A stretch of DNA of 64,000 nt from Macrophomina tecta (lineage: Eukaryota; Ascomycota; Dothideomycetes; Botryosphaeriales; Botryosphaeriaceae): the NCBI GenBank assembly GCA_024180945.1, contig JAKSGN010000012.1:434001-498000 (forward strand), in the 5' to 3' direction. Positions 10,906-22,600 of the stretch are shown piece after piece (the first letter of the stretch is position 1; the number at the start of each line of letters is the position of its first letter). The position numbers and the translations under genes were made by a program. The notes beneath the pieces were generated by a model, which made no database searches, had not been told where the DNA came from, and saw only the letters and a list, made by a program, of their open reading frames with translations.

Positions 10906-11757
10906 CAATGCATCGTCTTCATCCGAACCACATCAATCAATCTCCAGTGAGATCCTATAGGGCACTCAGGAGATGCGCCATTTTGTCTTTTCTTTCTTTC
11001 CCCGTTCTGACTAGAACCTAGTGCCTCCCACCGTCGCTTCTTTGACCGTACAGGACCACTCCGATTTTCCTTATCACTGTCGCCATTTTCGTACCCCGGA
11101 AAAGGCGTCCCTCGCCGCTGACCCTGCTCTAAAGGATCGGAGGAGGTGGCGTCTCCTTCAATGAGATCGCCTTCCGTGACTTGGTCATGCTGGCGTTGGT
11201 AAAGGTCAGTACAAGGCTCTTCGACACCCGTTTCAGCCTCTTCTTCCGCCGTAGTTCTGTCCGGATCATACCAGTAGAATACCTTGATCTCTTTCAGAAT
11301 TTCGGTCTTCAGCTCGTATTGACAGCCCGCGAAATGCAGGTCTACCAGGTTGCTAAGCACTGAGATCATCAGGATGTACTTTGCCACGCGGAGAATTGCC
11401 TTTCCAGTGAATTCATGCCGCTCATCGACAATTTTGGCTATGAGCGGTCCGTAATCATCCCAGAAGCCTTTAAATTTTTTGATAGGCAGAACGACCATGC
11501 GGAGCTCCGGGCCGATCTCAGTCGAGTTTGTCTGAGCAGTTCTGGCGGGGGACGCAGCACCGAAGGGGCTTCCCAAACCTGCTTCTTCGTAAGTCCGTAC
11601 CCCAAGCAACGCTCAGTCTCCAAATACGTACTTCGTGCTCGATCCTCCCTCGTACCCACCTCAGCTTCAGCCGTCTCCTTGTTCTCATCTTTACGGACAG
11701 TTTCAGTGTCTGGAAGTGACTCGGCATTGATGCTGTGAGGAGCTGGAGAGCAATGCT
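10906..11757 (-). other. Possible gene remnant of unknown family
   Basis: The minus strand is open over most of this interval, with an uninterrupted frame from 11609 to the LINE fragment. The visible protein includes a helical stretch (IKKFKGFWDDYGPLIAKIV and AILRVAKYILMISVLSNLV) followed by an acidic and then Lys/Arg-rich tail (RSKKRRW, ERKKRQ) that resembles a nuclear localisation signal. I do not recognise a family. The region is cut on the left by LINE B sequence and on the right exactly by the hAT terminus at 11758, so if it was a gene it is truncated. It may equally be an unannotated repeat. Confidence 0.3.
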
Positions 11758-11953
11758 CAGCGTGTAAGGCGTCCCGGTTGCCGATTCGGTGACGATTCGA
11801 CAACGGATTACGTAATCCGTCCCGTCATGGACTGCTTCAAACGTCCCGTCCCGTCATGAGGCCTCTAATGACGGCAGATGAGGGCAGATGACGGTACGCT
11901 TTACCAAATCGGGTAATTCTTGTATTGTTGATGCCGATACAAACGGTGCAAAC

Positions 11954-14735
11954 ATGCCCAGCACCAATGAAAACTCTTACACCCTACCCGCTCTTCCATC
12001 TCATTGCCAAGGAACACGCCCTCCACAAAGCCGTGCGGAATTCACGATGCCTCCACAGACTATGCCTAGCTCCCAAGACTCTCATTCGGTGACTGCGAGC
12101 GACCGTCCGGCGGGAAGCATATCGCCAGCGAGCCCCCGACCAGACAGCACCCACAGAGTCGTCGATGTAGACCTCTCGAAGGTGCGAGATAGCAAGGGCA
12201 GGCTTATTCCGGGCCTCCGCTATCGCATGCGCCATCGAACGCAGTTCACCGGTACTAGGATCTCGTGGATTTTCGACCACGGCGCCGACTGCGAGTCTAA
12301 TGGAGGCGTCCGCTGGTTTGTGTGCAGACAGTGCCAGCTAGACCGCCGCCATAGCGACGGAGTATACAAGCTCACGGGCATTCATGCGGTAGAGGCTCAC
12401 TTGGAGCAGGCACACAAAATTTCCAACCCAAGGAAACCCAAGAAACCAGAACTACCACCAATCCAGGACTTTTTCCAACATCGATCCTCGACGCCATCGT
12501 CCTCGTCCTCGTCCTCCTACTCGCTCGTTACCCCGTTTCACGATCTCCGATTTAAGCAAGCATTTACCGATGCGGTCATCAAGCTCGATCTCTCATTTCG
12601 GCAAGCTTCTTCCGACGAACTACGCGACGTCATACTTATAGGTGGCCCTGCTGCCGAGCGAGCAATACCGAAGAGCCCAATAGGTGTAGCGAGCTGGGTA
12701 AAGTGGTCCTTTAAGGACCGGAGGCAGCAGCTTAAGGAGCTTATCTCCAAGACGGGCAGCAAGATCAATTTCAGCGTAGACTTATAGACCAGCGACGAGG
12801 ATAACAAGCGCGCCTATCTAGCCGTGAACTCCCACTTCATTAACCACTGTAGCAGCCTCCGAACGGCTCTCTTATCTTTTACCCGTATAATCGGCCCTCA
12901 TAGCGGCGAGAACCTTGCGAAGGCGGTCTACGGCTCGATCCAAACATACGACATTGATTACACCCGCATCGGCTGCTTTGTCGCCGACAACGCCTCTAAC
13001 AACGAGGAGATACTGCGCGAACTACAACTCCTTATCCCTATTAACTATCCATCTTGTAGAATCCGTTGTATCGGCCATATAATTAACCTTGTCGTCGAGG
13101 CCATTCTCTTTGGCAAAGGCGTCTCGAAATTTAAGCAAAGTCTGGTCGGGCGTACAAAAGACAGTAAGGAGGCCTTCGAGATGTGGAGTAAGGAGGGCCC
13201 GATTAGAAAGCTTCACAACATCTACGTGTTCATCAACAGGAGCGACCAGCGCCGCGTCGCCTTCGGTAATTATCAGCTTCCAGAAGAGCGGGCACTAGAC
13301 GAGGATGCGGATCCAGATAGAGAAGATAAGGTCTTCTACTACGTCCTCATCGTCGATCAGGGCCTGCGTTAGAGCTCGGTTTACTACATGGTGAAGCGGG
13401 CGTTAAAGTTGCGGCATGCGATCGATCGCTATATCGATCGCTATAAGAAGCATGGCCAAGGATACGATATCCGCCAAGACCGCCTCTCCTCTCAGAATTG
13501 GGACCAGCTCGGCCGCTTTTACCACCTTCTAGAGCCTTTTAAGAGGCTCACTAAGTACATAGAAGGTAGGGCGAACAGCGCAGGGAGAGAGGGCTCTCGC
13601 GGTGCCATCTGGGAGTCTCTCAAGACTATAGACTTTATGTACAAGCATTTAAAGACTGTAGTTGTTACGCCGTTACTCTTTCTGGGGGAGGTCGGGCGTA
13701 TCGTCGGGTAGCGTAGGCTGTCTGGGGGCCGTGGCGGTAGGCAGGGGAGGGTCGCACGAAATATTGAGGTAAGAATCAATTGACAAGTTGACCACGGGGG
13801 TCCTATCTACTGTGAACGAGTGTGCTCTATATACTATAGGAAATGGTAGTTGTGACCGCTGGCTGTGACCGCGGTGATTCTGGTGGTCAGGTTGAGTGGT
13901 CAGGCCTTGGCGTTGTGACCGCGGTGTTGTTGCTGAGTCATCAAGGTGGTCACGGGCGTCTTGTGTCTTGGCTGCGTTGTGCTGGTGGGTCCGATTTCCT
14001 CCAGCTCAGCGCTTCCTCTCCTTCCCTTCTTGCTGCGCCGTAACAGTAGTAGACGATCTAGAGAGGCAGCTAACCTATGGTGACGTTACTACAGACGACT
14101 GGCAGCAGTTTTCAGCCAAGGTCAACGCTGGATGGTATAAGTTAAATAACTACTATAGGCACTTCGACGACTCACCTGTCTATGGCGCCGCGATATTCCT
14201 GCACCCTAACTACCGCTTCGAATACTTCGAACAGAACTGGGCGGCGCATAAGAGCTGGATCGCTAAGGCGAGAGACTTCATACGTCGCATGTACTGTCAG
14301 TACGAGGCTAGATATCTTGCAGAGCTAGATGTAAACGAGGACGAGGAGCCGCCGGTCGAAGATAAGTCTCGCCGAGCTAGAGGGAGCTGTTTTACTAACT
14401 TCGAAGCCTTCGGCCGCCCGAGTAACGCTAGCATGCGCGGAAAAAAGAGACGACGACTCGAGTCGACGCAGCTGCAGGCTTACTGGGATGCAGGAGCGAC
14501 AGCTTACACCGTCAACGACCCTCTAGCTTGGTGGGGCACCGAGGGCGCCCAGTGGCCAGTCCTCCAGCGCATGGCATTCGACATCTTTAGCGTACTTGCC
14601 ATGAGCGCGGAGCCAGAGCGCGTGTTCAGTCACACTAGGCGAATCATCACATATGAACGCACAAGGCTAGGTGACGACACGATAGAGGCCGATATCTGCC
14701 AGAAGCATTGGCTCCTCAATAGAGTTGTAGAGTAA
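11954..14735 (+). pseudogene. hAT transposase, with stops and an LTR insertion
   Basis: This was a BED-type hAT transposase that cut and pasted the surrounding element. Blocks in order: Pro/Ser-rich N-terminus; a BED-like zinc motif (CRQCQLDRRHSDG, later HAVEAHLEQAH); the catalytic region (SVDL-stop-TSDED, equivalent to SFDLWTS in the intact hAT at 38-40 kb; CFVADNASNNEE; CIGHIINLVV); and the C-terminal dimerisation region (DIFSVLAMSAEPERVFSHTRR, ending 14735). Two in-frame TAG stops (near 12787 and 13372) fall where the family has Trp, consistent with TGG to TAG by RIP. A solo LTR at 13663-14045 splits it; removing the LTR plus one GTAGT copy rejoins KTV and VDDLERQL in frame. The start at 11954 is a guess. 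Confidence 0.85.
13663..14045 (-). repeat. Solo LTR, family 1 (383 bp), inside the hAT transposase
   Basis: It starts TGTTACGCCG and ends GCGCCGTAACA, the TG...CA ends of an LTR, and is flanked by the 5-bp duplication GTAGT at 13658-13662 and 14046-14050. No internal retrotransposon sequence remains, so it is a solo LTR left by recombination. Orientation is assigned by the TATATA box and conserved half shared with the copy at 61686-62068. The variable half holds repeated GTGACCGC motifs. Confidence 0.9.
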
Positions 14736-15027
14736 GGTGTGATTGGTCTTTCTTTTTACGAGTTAAATGCTGTACGGGTCTTATATAGTAGGTATAGAGG
14801 GCGAAACATAATCTCAAAGACATTAGACCGGCATCAGGATACGCAGAAATCGTCCCCAGAGTAGCGAGCATAATAATGTTCAACCACCGACTATTTGATT
14901 AGTAAGCAACCGTTGACGAGTCGGTGACGGTCGGTTTGCTCAAGCGTCACGTCCCGTCATGCCTTTCCAACCGTCCCGTCCCGTCATAGGGTCTATGACG
15001 GGACGGGACGGGACGCCTTACACGCTG

Positions 15028-16838
15028 CCTCCCCACCAACATCACACTTTGATCTCAAGTTACTCAACACAACACAAAAATTTCAATAAACTAGTAGCAA
15101 TCCGAGATTACTCGGTATCTGTTACCTCCTCTGTACAGCTTCGCCTATTGTGTCCTAGCTTGCCGCAGTTCCCACAGCGCCGTTGAGCCCCCTGCCCACC
15201 CTCTGCGCGTACCTTCTTCGAGGGCTGTTCGCTGCCCTCAACACCCTCAGCGCCCTCAGGATTGCCCAGCTGACCGCCATCCCCCATGACTAACGAGCCC
15301 TGATCCTGCACGTACTTCCTTTTACGCTGTTTCTTCTTGTTTGCAGCCTCTGTGGCCCTTTGAAGGGCAGAGAGTTCGTCGCGTACTAACACAGCAGAGT
15401 GCACCATGAATGACGCGCCCTTTACGAGCGATTGAAGCGATCCACGCGCCTCTGTAGGTGAGGAGCTGCAATACTGCCTTACCTGCTGATAAAGTAGCGT
15501 TGATTGGGCCTCTAATTCGCGTATATTGCTGTGCGTTTTGGATTCCCATGCGGTAGTCTCTGGTGCAGCCGGTGTAGGCGTACGAAGCCTGACATCAACC
15601 TTCGATAACACCACCTGCGGGTCGAACGGCACCAAGCCAGCTCCTCGGAAGCTTGCACAGATATTCTCCTTTGTAAACACCTTGTAATAAGCTGCCTAGT
15701 ACGCCTGTATGAAGGCTGGTTTGTCGATTTTCGTGGCCATTAAGCGCGCCAAGCCCGAGATCTGAGAGCGGTACGCCCGCTTTAACGGCGAGAAAATGCC
15801 CACATCAAGCGGCTGCAGGAGGTGCGACGAATGCGACGGCATACAGACGGTAATAATCTTCTCCTCCTTGCACAGATCCTGGAACTCAACTGAGTTGTGG
15901 CTCTCGTGGCCGTCGATTATGAGCAGCCGGTGCACCCCCACAGTACGCGACTTTGTATGCGCGTTAAAGTGCTCTAATCACTTCACTCCAAGCTTATTTG
16001 TCGTCCAGCCGTTGACGCTGACAGCAATAACCCAGTCCTCCATGTCAGAGGTGTCCTCGTACCAAGTGTTGATGTGTTTTTTGCCGGCAAAGATCGTGAA
16101 GGGTGGGACCGCCCACCCTTGCGCGTTGATCGCGTTAATGACCGTAGTCCACTCGCGATTGCCTGGCTGGATCGCTTTTCGTTTCCCGTGTCTCTCAGAG
16201 CCTGTGATGGCCAGCTGGGAGCCTATTACACCCATCATAAACCCAGTCTCGTCAAAGTTGTACGTATCCTCGTCTAGGATGCCGTACTTTTCCTTCACAG
16301 AGCGAACGAGGTCGAACCACCGCTCCATAACCACTGGGTCCTCGTTCAAGGCTCGCTGGCAATCGTACGCTCGAGTCCAGCAGGTTTTGAGTTCATCTTT
16401 GCGTTTGATGAACCTGTCCGGCCAGTTCTTGCCCACAGTACCCCCGTCGCGCTCTGCCAGCAATTTGTTGGCCATATCACGTAGTATATCTTTTGAGGGC
16501 GGAAATCCTCTTGAATCCAGGTCTAGTATACGTTCGACTATCGCGACCTCTTCAAGTTCAGTGAGATCTTTGCAGTTAGGCTCAACTTCTGCGCGTGGGA
16601 GTCGTCCGTTGCGTCGCGCTCGTACGGTCGATCGGGGTGCGAGATGCTCGCGACACGCAGCTCGTACGCTAGTAGACGCGTGGGTATCGATAGCATGTAG
16701 GGCAAGGTTGATATACTGAGATTTTTGAGATAATTCAGTATTGTTGTGGTGATGCATCGCGTTGAGTTGTTGTCTGACGCGTGTTTTGGTGGGAGGTGGG
16801 CCGCTCGGTGGTGCGGGCCGCTCGGTGGTGAACCACGT
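15028..16838 (-). mobile_element. pogo/Fot-like DNA transposon, copy 2 (one end truncated, RIP-damaged)
   Basis: The intact end (ACGTGGTTCACC..., reading from 16838) is bordered by TA at 16839-16840, the expected pogo/mariner target. The other end lacks its outer roughly 40 bp; the remaining CCTCCCCACCAACATCAC beside 15027 aligns with the inner part of the right terminal repeat. It lies in the 3'UTR of the gag-only LINE that begins at about 16841. Confidence 0.75.
15108..16757 (-). pseudogene. pogo/Fot-like transposase with C-terminal zinc knuckle, two stops
   Basis: The translation from 16757 shows an N-terminal helix-turn-helix and CENP-B-type DNA-binding region (LDLSGFPP-like LDLDSRGFPPSKDIL, NWPDRFIKR), then the DDE nuclease with NFDETGF, LLIIDGHESH and HLLQPLDVGIFSPLKRAY. 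It ends in CGNCGKLGHNRRSC. Two in-frame stops (15978, 15696) split it; the first replaces the W of the intact copy's AWLKHF block (TGG to TGA), and the second is TAG in a region where Trp is plausible. Apart from the stops the frame is continuous for about 550 codons, so the damage looks RIP-derived. It cannot make a full transposase. Confidence 0.85.
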
Positions 16839-16840
16839 TA

Positions 16841-18540
16841 TGGAACATTTTTAAAATACATGAAGATCCCGGTTCATCCAAAGCCCAAAAATTGAGAGGA
16901 CAGCAGTAAACGCAAGCAGTCACGCAGCGAGAAAGAGAGGAGAAACGAGAAAACCCTAAAGTTAGTAGAACATGAAAGCCATCCTTACCCTGTTTCCTTG
17001 ACCATCCTGCCTCCTGGTTTCCATCAAGACCGCTTTCCTGAGTGTTGCCCGTCCCTTTAACGGCGGGGTAACAAGCACCGAGAGACCATTAACCACAGAG
17101 CCTGATTGCCTTCATATCACCAGCTTTCTCCTTTTTTCCCCTCCCAGCAGTTTACCTCTCCAGCCTCCCCATCATCTCCTCCAGGAGCTCCTTGTACCTA
17201 GGGCAGCCTCGATCGTCTGCCCTGTGCGGGCTGCTGCAAGCTGCGCACTTCTCCACACTCGAACCGCAGTTGTCTTTCTTATGCCCATGGCCTGTGCACT
17301 TTACGCACCTCTCTTCGCCTGTGCATCGAAATTGCTGGTGGTCATAGCTCTGGCATCGGAAGCAGCGCCGGGGACGAGGCCGATGCTCAAACACGTTGGT
17401 GTACGTCGCTTCGCCGATATCCATCACCCTGCCCGCCAGGAGCGCGTCCGCATCGCTTTTCTTCGTCAGGTAAATCACCATTGATCCGTAGGGTCGGTCG
17501 CTCGGCTTGTTCAGCCAGCGCGCATGCACTATTTCCACCTCGTTCTCTTCGCTCATCATCTTACAAGCATTCTCTCGCAGAGCCGTACGCTCGTCGTTGA
17601 ATACCGTCGTCTTGTTGACACTGTCTACCTTGACCGGGTACCATTGTCGACCTCTCATATTCGCGTCTCTGAATGCTGTCTCCAGCCAGCCGCTGTGTGA
17701 TCTAACGGTTTCCTCATCATCCTTGGAGCGGAAGAGGAGTCGCACCTTCGTCACCTCGCTCGCATACCTTGTCAGGCCACAGCACTTGATGTTCTTGGTC
17801 GCTTCCTGGCTTTCGAGCGCCCTCTGAAAGCGCGTGCGTACGTCTCCCGGCTTTGTGGTGTCAATGTTGGTTTCGGAGAGATCGAGCTCGATCGTAAGCG
17901 GCGGCGATAGTGGTAACGGCGTGTTCATGATCGCGGCTCGCGCCGGTATGACTGGCATCGACGCTGTGCTGGTGTTCGCGGACGTTGGCGGCGTGGCGGA
18001 TATGTTTTTAAGGGCGCTTGCGTAACTCGCGTTGATCTGCGACTGCGAAGTCAGGTTCCTGCGCGTCGTCTCGACGAGCGCCGCCATCTGCTTTTCCATC
18101 TTCCCCATGCGCTCTTCCATCTTGACCTGCGTCTCCTCGGACATCTATAGTGCGCTGCGCAGCCGCATGATCTCATCTTCGTTGCTGGCCACTTGTTCCG
18201 CAAGCGCTTCATTCCGCTCGGTAAGCTAGTTATTCTGCGCGACAATGATGTTGAGTAGGCCAATCACGTCGTCTAAGGTCGATTCGCTTGGTAGTTCGGG
18301 GACGGTCGTTGCGTGAGTTCTACGCTGCCTCGTTGGCTTGCCGGTGTGGAGGGCGTGATAGTCGGTTCGTCGGGCTTGGAGGCGCGCAGCGCGTCGCGAC
18401 GCGCCAACGGTCGCGTATCCGCCCTCATCGTCCTCGTCCGCCGACATTTCGGGGTTAAGGCAGTCAAAGTCGCGTTCGGAAGGGTTCTCTTTTTGTTACT
18501 GATGTTTGGAAATGCGCAGCGAGTTTGATATTTGCCACCG
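16841..18540 (-). mobile_element. Gag-only non-autonomous LINE, copy 2
   Basis: The order is leader, ORF1, then the same 3'UTR as copy 1, reached immediately after the ORF1 stop GAGAGGTAA. The 3'UTR is cut at 16841 by the pogo element, so the (ATC)n tail is lost. Copies 1 and 2 share the ORF1-to-3'UTR junction and the block GTTAATGGTCTCTCGGTGCTTG. The 5' boundary is approximate. Confidence 0.75.
17152..18447 (-). pseudogene. LINE ORF1 (Gag-like) of gag-only element, two in-frame stops
   Basis: The start MSADEDDEGGYATV at 18447 matches the LINE A ORF1 start. The N-terminal third includes TLDDVIGLLNIIVAQN and a heptad-patterned coiled coil (RNEALAEQVASNEDEIMRL, MEERMGKMEKQMAALVET). Two in-frame TAG stops lie at 18226-18228 and 18145-18147; downstream the frame is open for 330 codons through the central domain to the zinc knuckles (CFRCQSYDHQQFRC, CVKCTGHGHKKDNC, CAACSSPH). 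This copy keeps one continuous frame where LINE A has shifts, so it shows the ancestral N-terminus better. The first stop fits RIP (CGG-like codon to TAG); the second is a G-to-T type change. Confidence 0.8.
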
Positions 18541-19620
18541 AATTAGTACGTTGGCACGCACAGGCGCTTTCCTTTAGTATATCCTCGCTTATTTAGCGCT
18601 GGTCGCACAGACATGGGTGTTTTAACAAAATTCGCAGCATCGTAACTCTATACTATAGTGATAAATTGTTATCGACGTCGTTATGATTTCTACTATTGGT
18701 ACGCTCTTCTCTTCAGTTGCAGACGCTCAAATGATCCTCGTTGCCGTCGGCGATGCCAACCAGTTATATAAGCTAGCCAGCAACAACCACCGCCGTAGAT
18801 GAGCCGCTTCCTACACTGGCGCACCAGTTAATGAATACCCTTTCTACGTACGCGCTTCTCAGTGGGCCGACTGAGGCATACGCATTACGCAAGCCATTAA
18901 ACACACCTGTCCGGCGTCTACTCACCTTGGGTCCGAACAGGCGCGGGGTAAGCAGTATCTCTCACGTCTACCGCAAGTATGTAACCGATCGCCCCTTTGT
19001 GAAGCCAGATACACTCATCAGCAACTTTGCTGTCTACCACGGCCAGCGGATTACTGGCCAGCGGATTACTGGCCAGCAAGCCGGCCGGGTCCGCCGGGCT
19101 GTGCTGAATAACCCATATGGCGATGAGGAGGTCTGTTTTCGGCTTATCCAGGCCCTGATGCATGAGATCCACTATCCAAGGAGCGTTCGAGATGACGTAG
19201 AGGAGGTAGGGGATCCGCCGGATGTCCAGGACGGGGGCAGTTTTAATTTCTTCTGTGACTAGACAGAAGTTGAGACTGACGCTGACAAGCGTTTTGATAG
19301 CTGCTTGGTGTGTCCATACGCCTGCGCCAGATCCCTTCTTTGCTGCATTCCGGTTATGATCTAAGACTCCACCTTCATCAAATCCTGCTAAGGTCAGTGT
19401 GGCCAAGAATCAAACAAAGCAAATATCGCCGGTCATTCTTTGTTTCCTTCCTGGATATTCCAATCTTTCGTTTGAAAATACTTAGCTATACCCATGCAAC
19501 CGAGAAGCGATACAGAGCTACCGCTCGAACGCCGTCAATTCCCCCGCCCATTTTGTTTTTTGGGAAGTATGAACAACACATGAGTGGCTGAATAACCATA
19601 CAGCAACCGTCCCGTTGTTA
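18541..19620. other. Intergenic region with a 15-bp tandem repeat
   Basis: Overlapping open frames exist on both strands (18831-19262 plus; 18918-19406 minus) but neither resembles a family I know, so I do not call a gene. At 19041-19077 the unit GGCCAGCGGATTACT occurs twice plus a partial third. The region right of 19270 is the downstream side of acetyl-CoA carboxylase, whose stop is at 19621. Confidence 0.4.
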
Positions 19621-22600
19621 CTATCCCTTTCTCTTAACCATATAAGCACTTATTAAACTCTCGAATGAATCCTTCTCCGCCGTCGGTAGCATTTCCAGCG
19701 CATCCTTGACGCCCTTCAGACCCGCCTTGCAGTCATTGCGCAGCAACTCCGCGACCTTAAACGCGGTGGCCTCGTTGCGAAGGTCGTCAACCATGAAGGC
19801 GACATCCTTGCGGTTGTCCTCGTACCATGTGGCGACGCTCATGTCGTCCTTCTCGAAGTCTTCGACGCCAGACCATGCGCGCAGCTTGGCGAGCACCTGG
19901 TCTCGCGTGACGGTGCTGTCCTGACCGATGCGCTTGAAGATGTACTCCTCGTTGAGGCGGCGGCGGAGGCGCCAATAGAAGAACCGGCGCGCGTTCTGCC
20001 AGCGCAGGGGGATGCGGATAGTGCCCTTCGCAGCCATGCGGCCGGCGCGGTCGTGGAGATCGGCAAATTGAAGCGAGATCTGCCCGTAGACGGGCAGGAG
20101 CAGCTGCTCGCGCTGTGTTATCTCCTGCTTTATCTTCTGCTGCTCCTCCTTGGACAGGCTGGTGTCGGCAATCTTGCGCTTGAGCTCGCCGTACACCGGG
20201 TCCAGGCGTGCCATCATCTCGAGCTGGCGGTCCTTGCGGAACTTGATGCCGACGATACCCTCGGGCTCGAGGACACCACCACGGGAGTCCTCGTCGGCGT
20301 ACATTTCCATGTACTGCGGATTGATGGTCGGGTCCACGACGACCCAGGAACCACCACGGAGCTCGCCGAACGGAGGGATGTAGACGAAGACGGGCTGCTG
20401 GTACTTGACCAGGGTGTCGACGATGTACGAACCGTACTTGAGAACCTCGTTGAACATGTCGCGCTGACCACCCGAGAAACCACGCCAGTTGGCAAGAATG
20501 AACAGCGGAAGCTGCTCGCCATTGTTGAAGTCCTTGATGGCCTGAGCCGTCTTGAACGCCGAGTTGGGATACCAGAGACAACCAGGCTCAGAGGTGACCT
20601 GCTCAATGGAGTCAGGGTTGGCGGGATCGGCGGGGATGACGTTTTCAACGGAACGAGTCTCAACACCGATGACACCAACGGGAAGTCCACCAAGGTGAGC
20701 ACGGCCGACGACGACGGTCTTTGCCCATCCGCCGAGAGACTCCTCGAATGAACCGCGATCAAAGAGACCGGAGAGGTAACCCTCCTCAGCCTCCTTACCA
20801 GCAATGAGCCACCTGACGTCGTAAGCTTGCGTCTGTGGCGGGTAGTAGGTGATGTCGCGGTCCCAGTGCTCAGGAGTAGGGGAAAGAGGGACAGGCTGAC
20901 CCCTGCTCGCAGGGACGTAAGACAACCAGCGGACAATCTTAGAGACACCCTCGAAGTCATCGGCAGCGGTCATGTGGGAGACACCGTTCTTGTACATGAT
21001 CTGAGTGCCACCGAGCTGAAGGTTGGAGGTGTACACCTCGCGACCGAGCAGCTTGTTGAGAGCGGGAGCACCAGTGAGGATTATAGGCTGGCCCTCAATC
21101 TGAATGGCACGCTGGCCAAGACGGACGAGGTAGGCACCAATACCAACCGAGCGGCAAGTTACCAGGGTGATGGTGAAGATATCCTCGTAGGCCCGGGAAG
21201 TCTCACCAGCGATGAGACCGGAGCCACGCAAACACTCAACACCAAGACCATCCTCAGCACCGATGATAGTCGTGATCTTGTGCCTGATCTCGCCTTCATC
21301 CTCAATCTCCTCGGTGATGGCATCGCGTCTCTCACCCTCCTCGAAGTGCTTCTTCTTCTCCTCGGTAAGGTAGAGGTACTTGAAGCCCCTGTCAGGGTTG
21401 GCAGGGTCATTCCAGGCGACGGAGAAGTGCGGAATCAGCTCCTCAGCCATGCCGATGCGAGCACCCGAGTTGGCAGACAAGTAAATGCGAGGAATGCCAA
21501 GCTTGCGAGCAAGTTCAGAGCACTTGTGGAAGAACTTGTCTTCCGCGGGGCCGAACGAACCGATCTTGAAGGTGATGTCGTTGGCAATGATGATGAACTT
21601 TCGACCGCGGGGGTACTCGGGAGTCTTGGCCGTGACGATCCAACCAACCATACCGATGGTGTTGGCACCAGGCTCACGGTTGACTTCAGCCAAGTTGTCG
21701 TTGTCGTCAAGAACAAGCTCGTTGTACTCAATGCACTCTCCCTTGACCGGCTGCTTCTCCTTGAGTGCGGCGTTCTTGGCGCAGCTGAAGTGCCAGCTGT
21801 TCTCAATAGCTTGTCTGAACAACTCGGGGAAGTCGTAAACGTATTGAGTGCCCATGATGTGAGCCTTGTAACGCTTGGGCTGGAGAGCACCCTTGGTGGG
21901 GTAGGGGGTGGAAACGGGGCGCAGGTGCATCGAACCAATCTTGGTAATTCCGCCAATGCTGTGGAAGAGCAATTGGCCACCCTTTTCCGACTTCTTCTCG
22001 GCGTAGAGCTCAACATCAACAACGTAGCCAGCAGTGTTAGTGATGACCACGCGAAGAGGGTAGGGCTCGCCGTTCTCATCGGTGCAGATGATGCGAATCT
22101 CAGCACCGGTGACGCGGAGTCTCCAAGCACGGCGACCAAACCTATCAAGGAAGCCAGCGAGAGCCTCCTGGACAGCCAGGGGCTGCAGTGGGAAGACGGT
22201 CGAGAAGTTGATGAAGATGTGGTTCATGTCGGAGCCGTTGTTGCCAATGATCTGGAGAGCGTCCAAGATGTCATTCATGAGCCTGTCGGCCTCTGAGATC
22301 ATAAACTCGGCGGTCGAGATACCCTCCCGGAGACGGCCAGGATGGACGACAGCACGAGTGAAGTAGCGCTTGTCATTCTCAGCACCCTTGCCAACAGCCT
22401 CATAAATGTGGATGTTGCGGTTTTCGGTGAAAACGGGCTTGATGTGGAACTTGCTCAGACGTCCAAGCTCAAGCTGGAAGGCCAAAGCAGGCTCGATGTG
22501 ACGGATACTGGAGTCTTCCTCGTAGCTGGGGCCCCTGAAGGTGTAGTAGCCAGGATAAGTACCATCCTTGTGACCACAGATGAAAGTGACACGACGAACG

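Larger units (their letters stand above)
11758..15027 (+). mobile_element. hAT DNA transposon (RIP-damaged), interrupted by a solo LTR
   Basis: The terminal inverted repeats are CAGCGTGTAAGGCGTCCCG at 11758-11776 and its reverse complement at 15009-15027. Both ends also hold repeated CGTCCCGTCAT subterminal motifs, typical transposase-binding arrays. No 8-bp duplication is found: the flanks are GCAATGCT and CCTCCCCA. The right end abuts a pogo element truncated within its own terminal repeat, so a deletion or rearrangement followed insertion. Confidence 0.8.

Noticed and set aside
10526..10960. Protein starting with a His run
   Set aside because: The His codons are the LINE A (ATC)n tail; the rest is an unrelated LINE B ORF1 fragment.
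18831..19406. Open frames of about 143 and 162 codons on opposite strands
   Set aside because: They overlap each other, match no family I know, and the plus-strand one includes a 15-bp tandem repeat. Without homology neither can be called.
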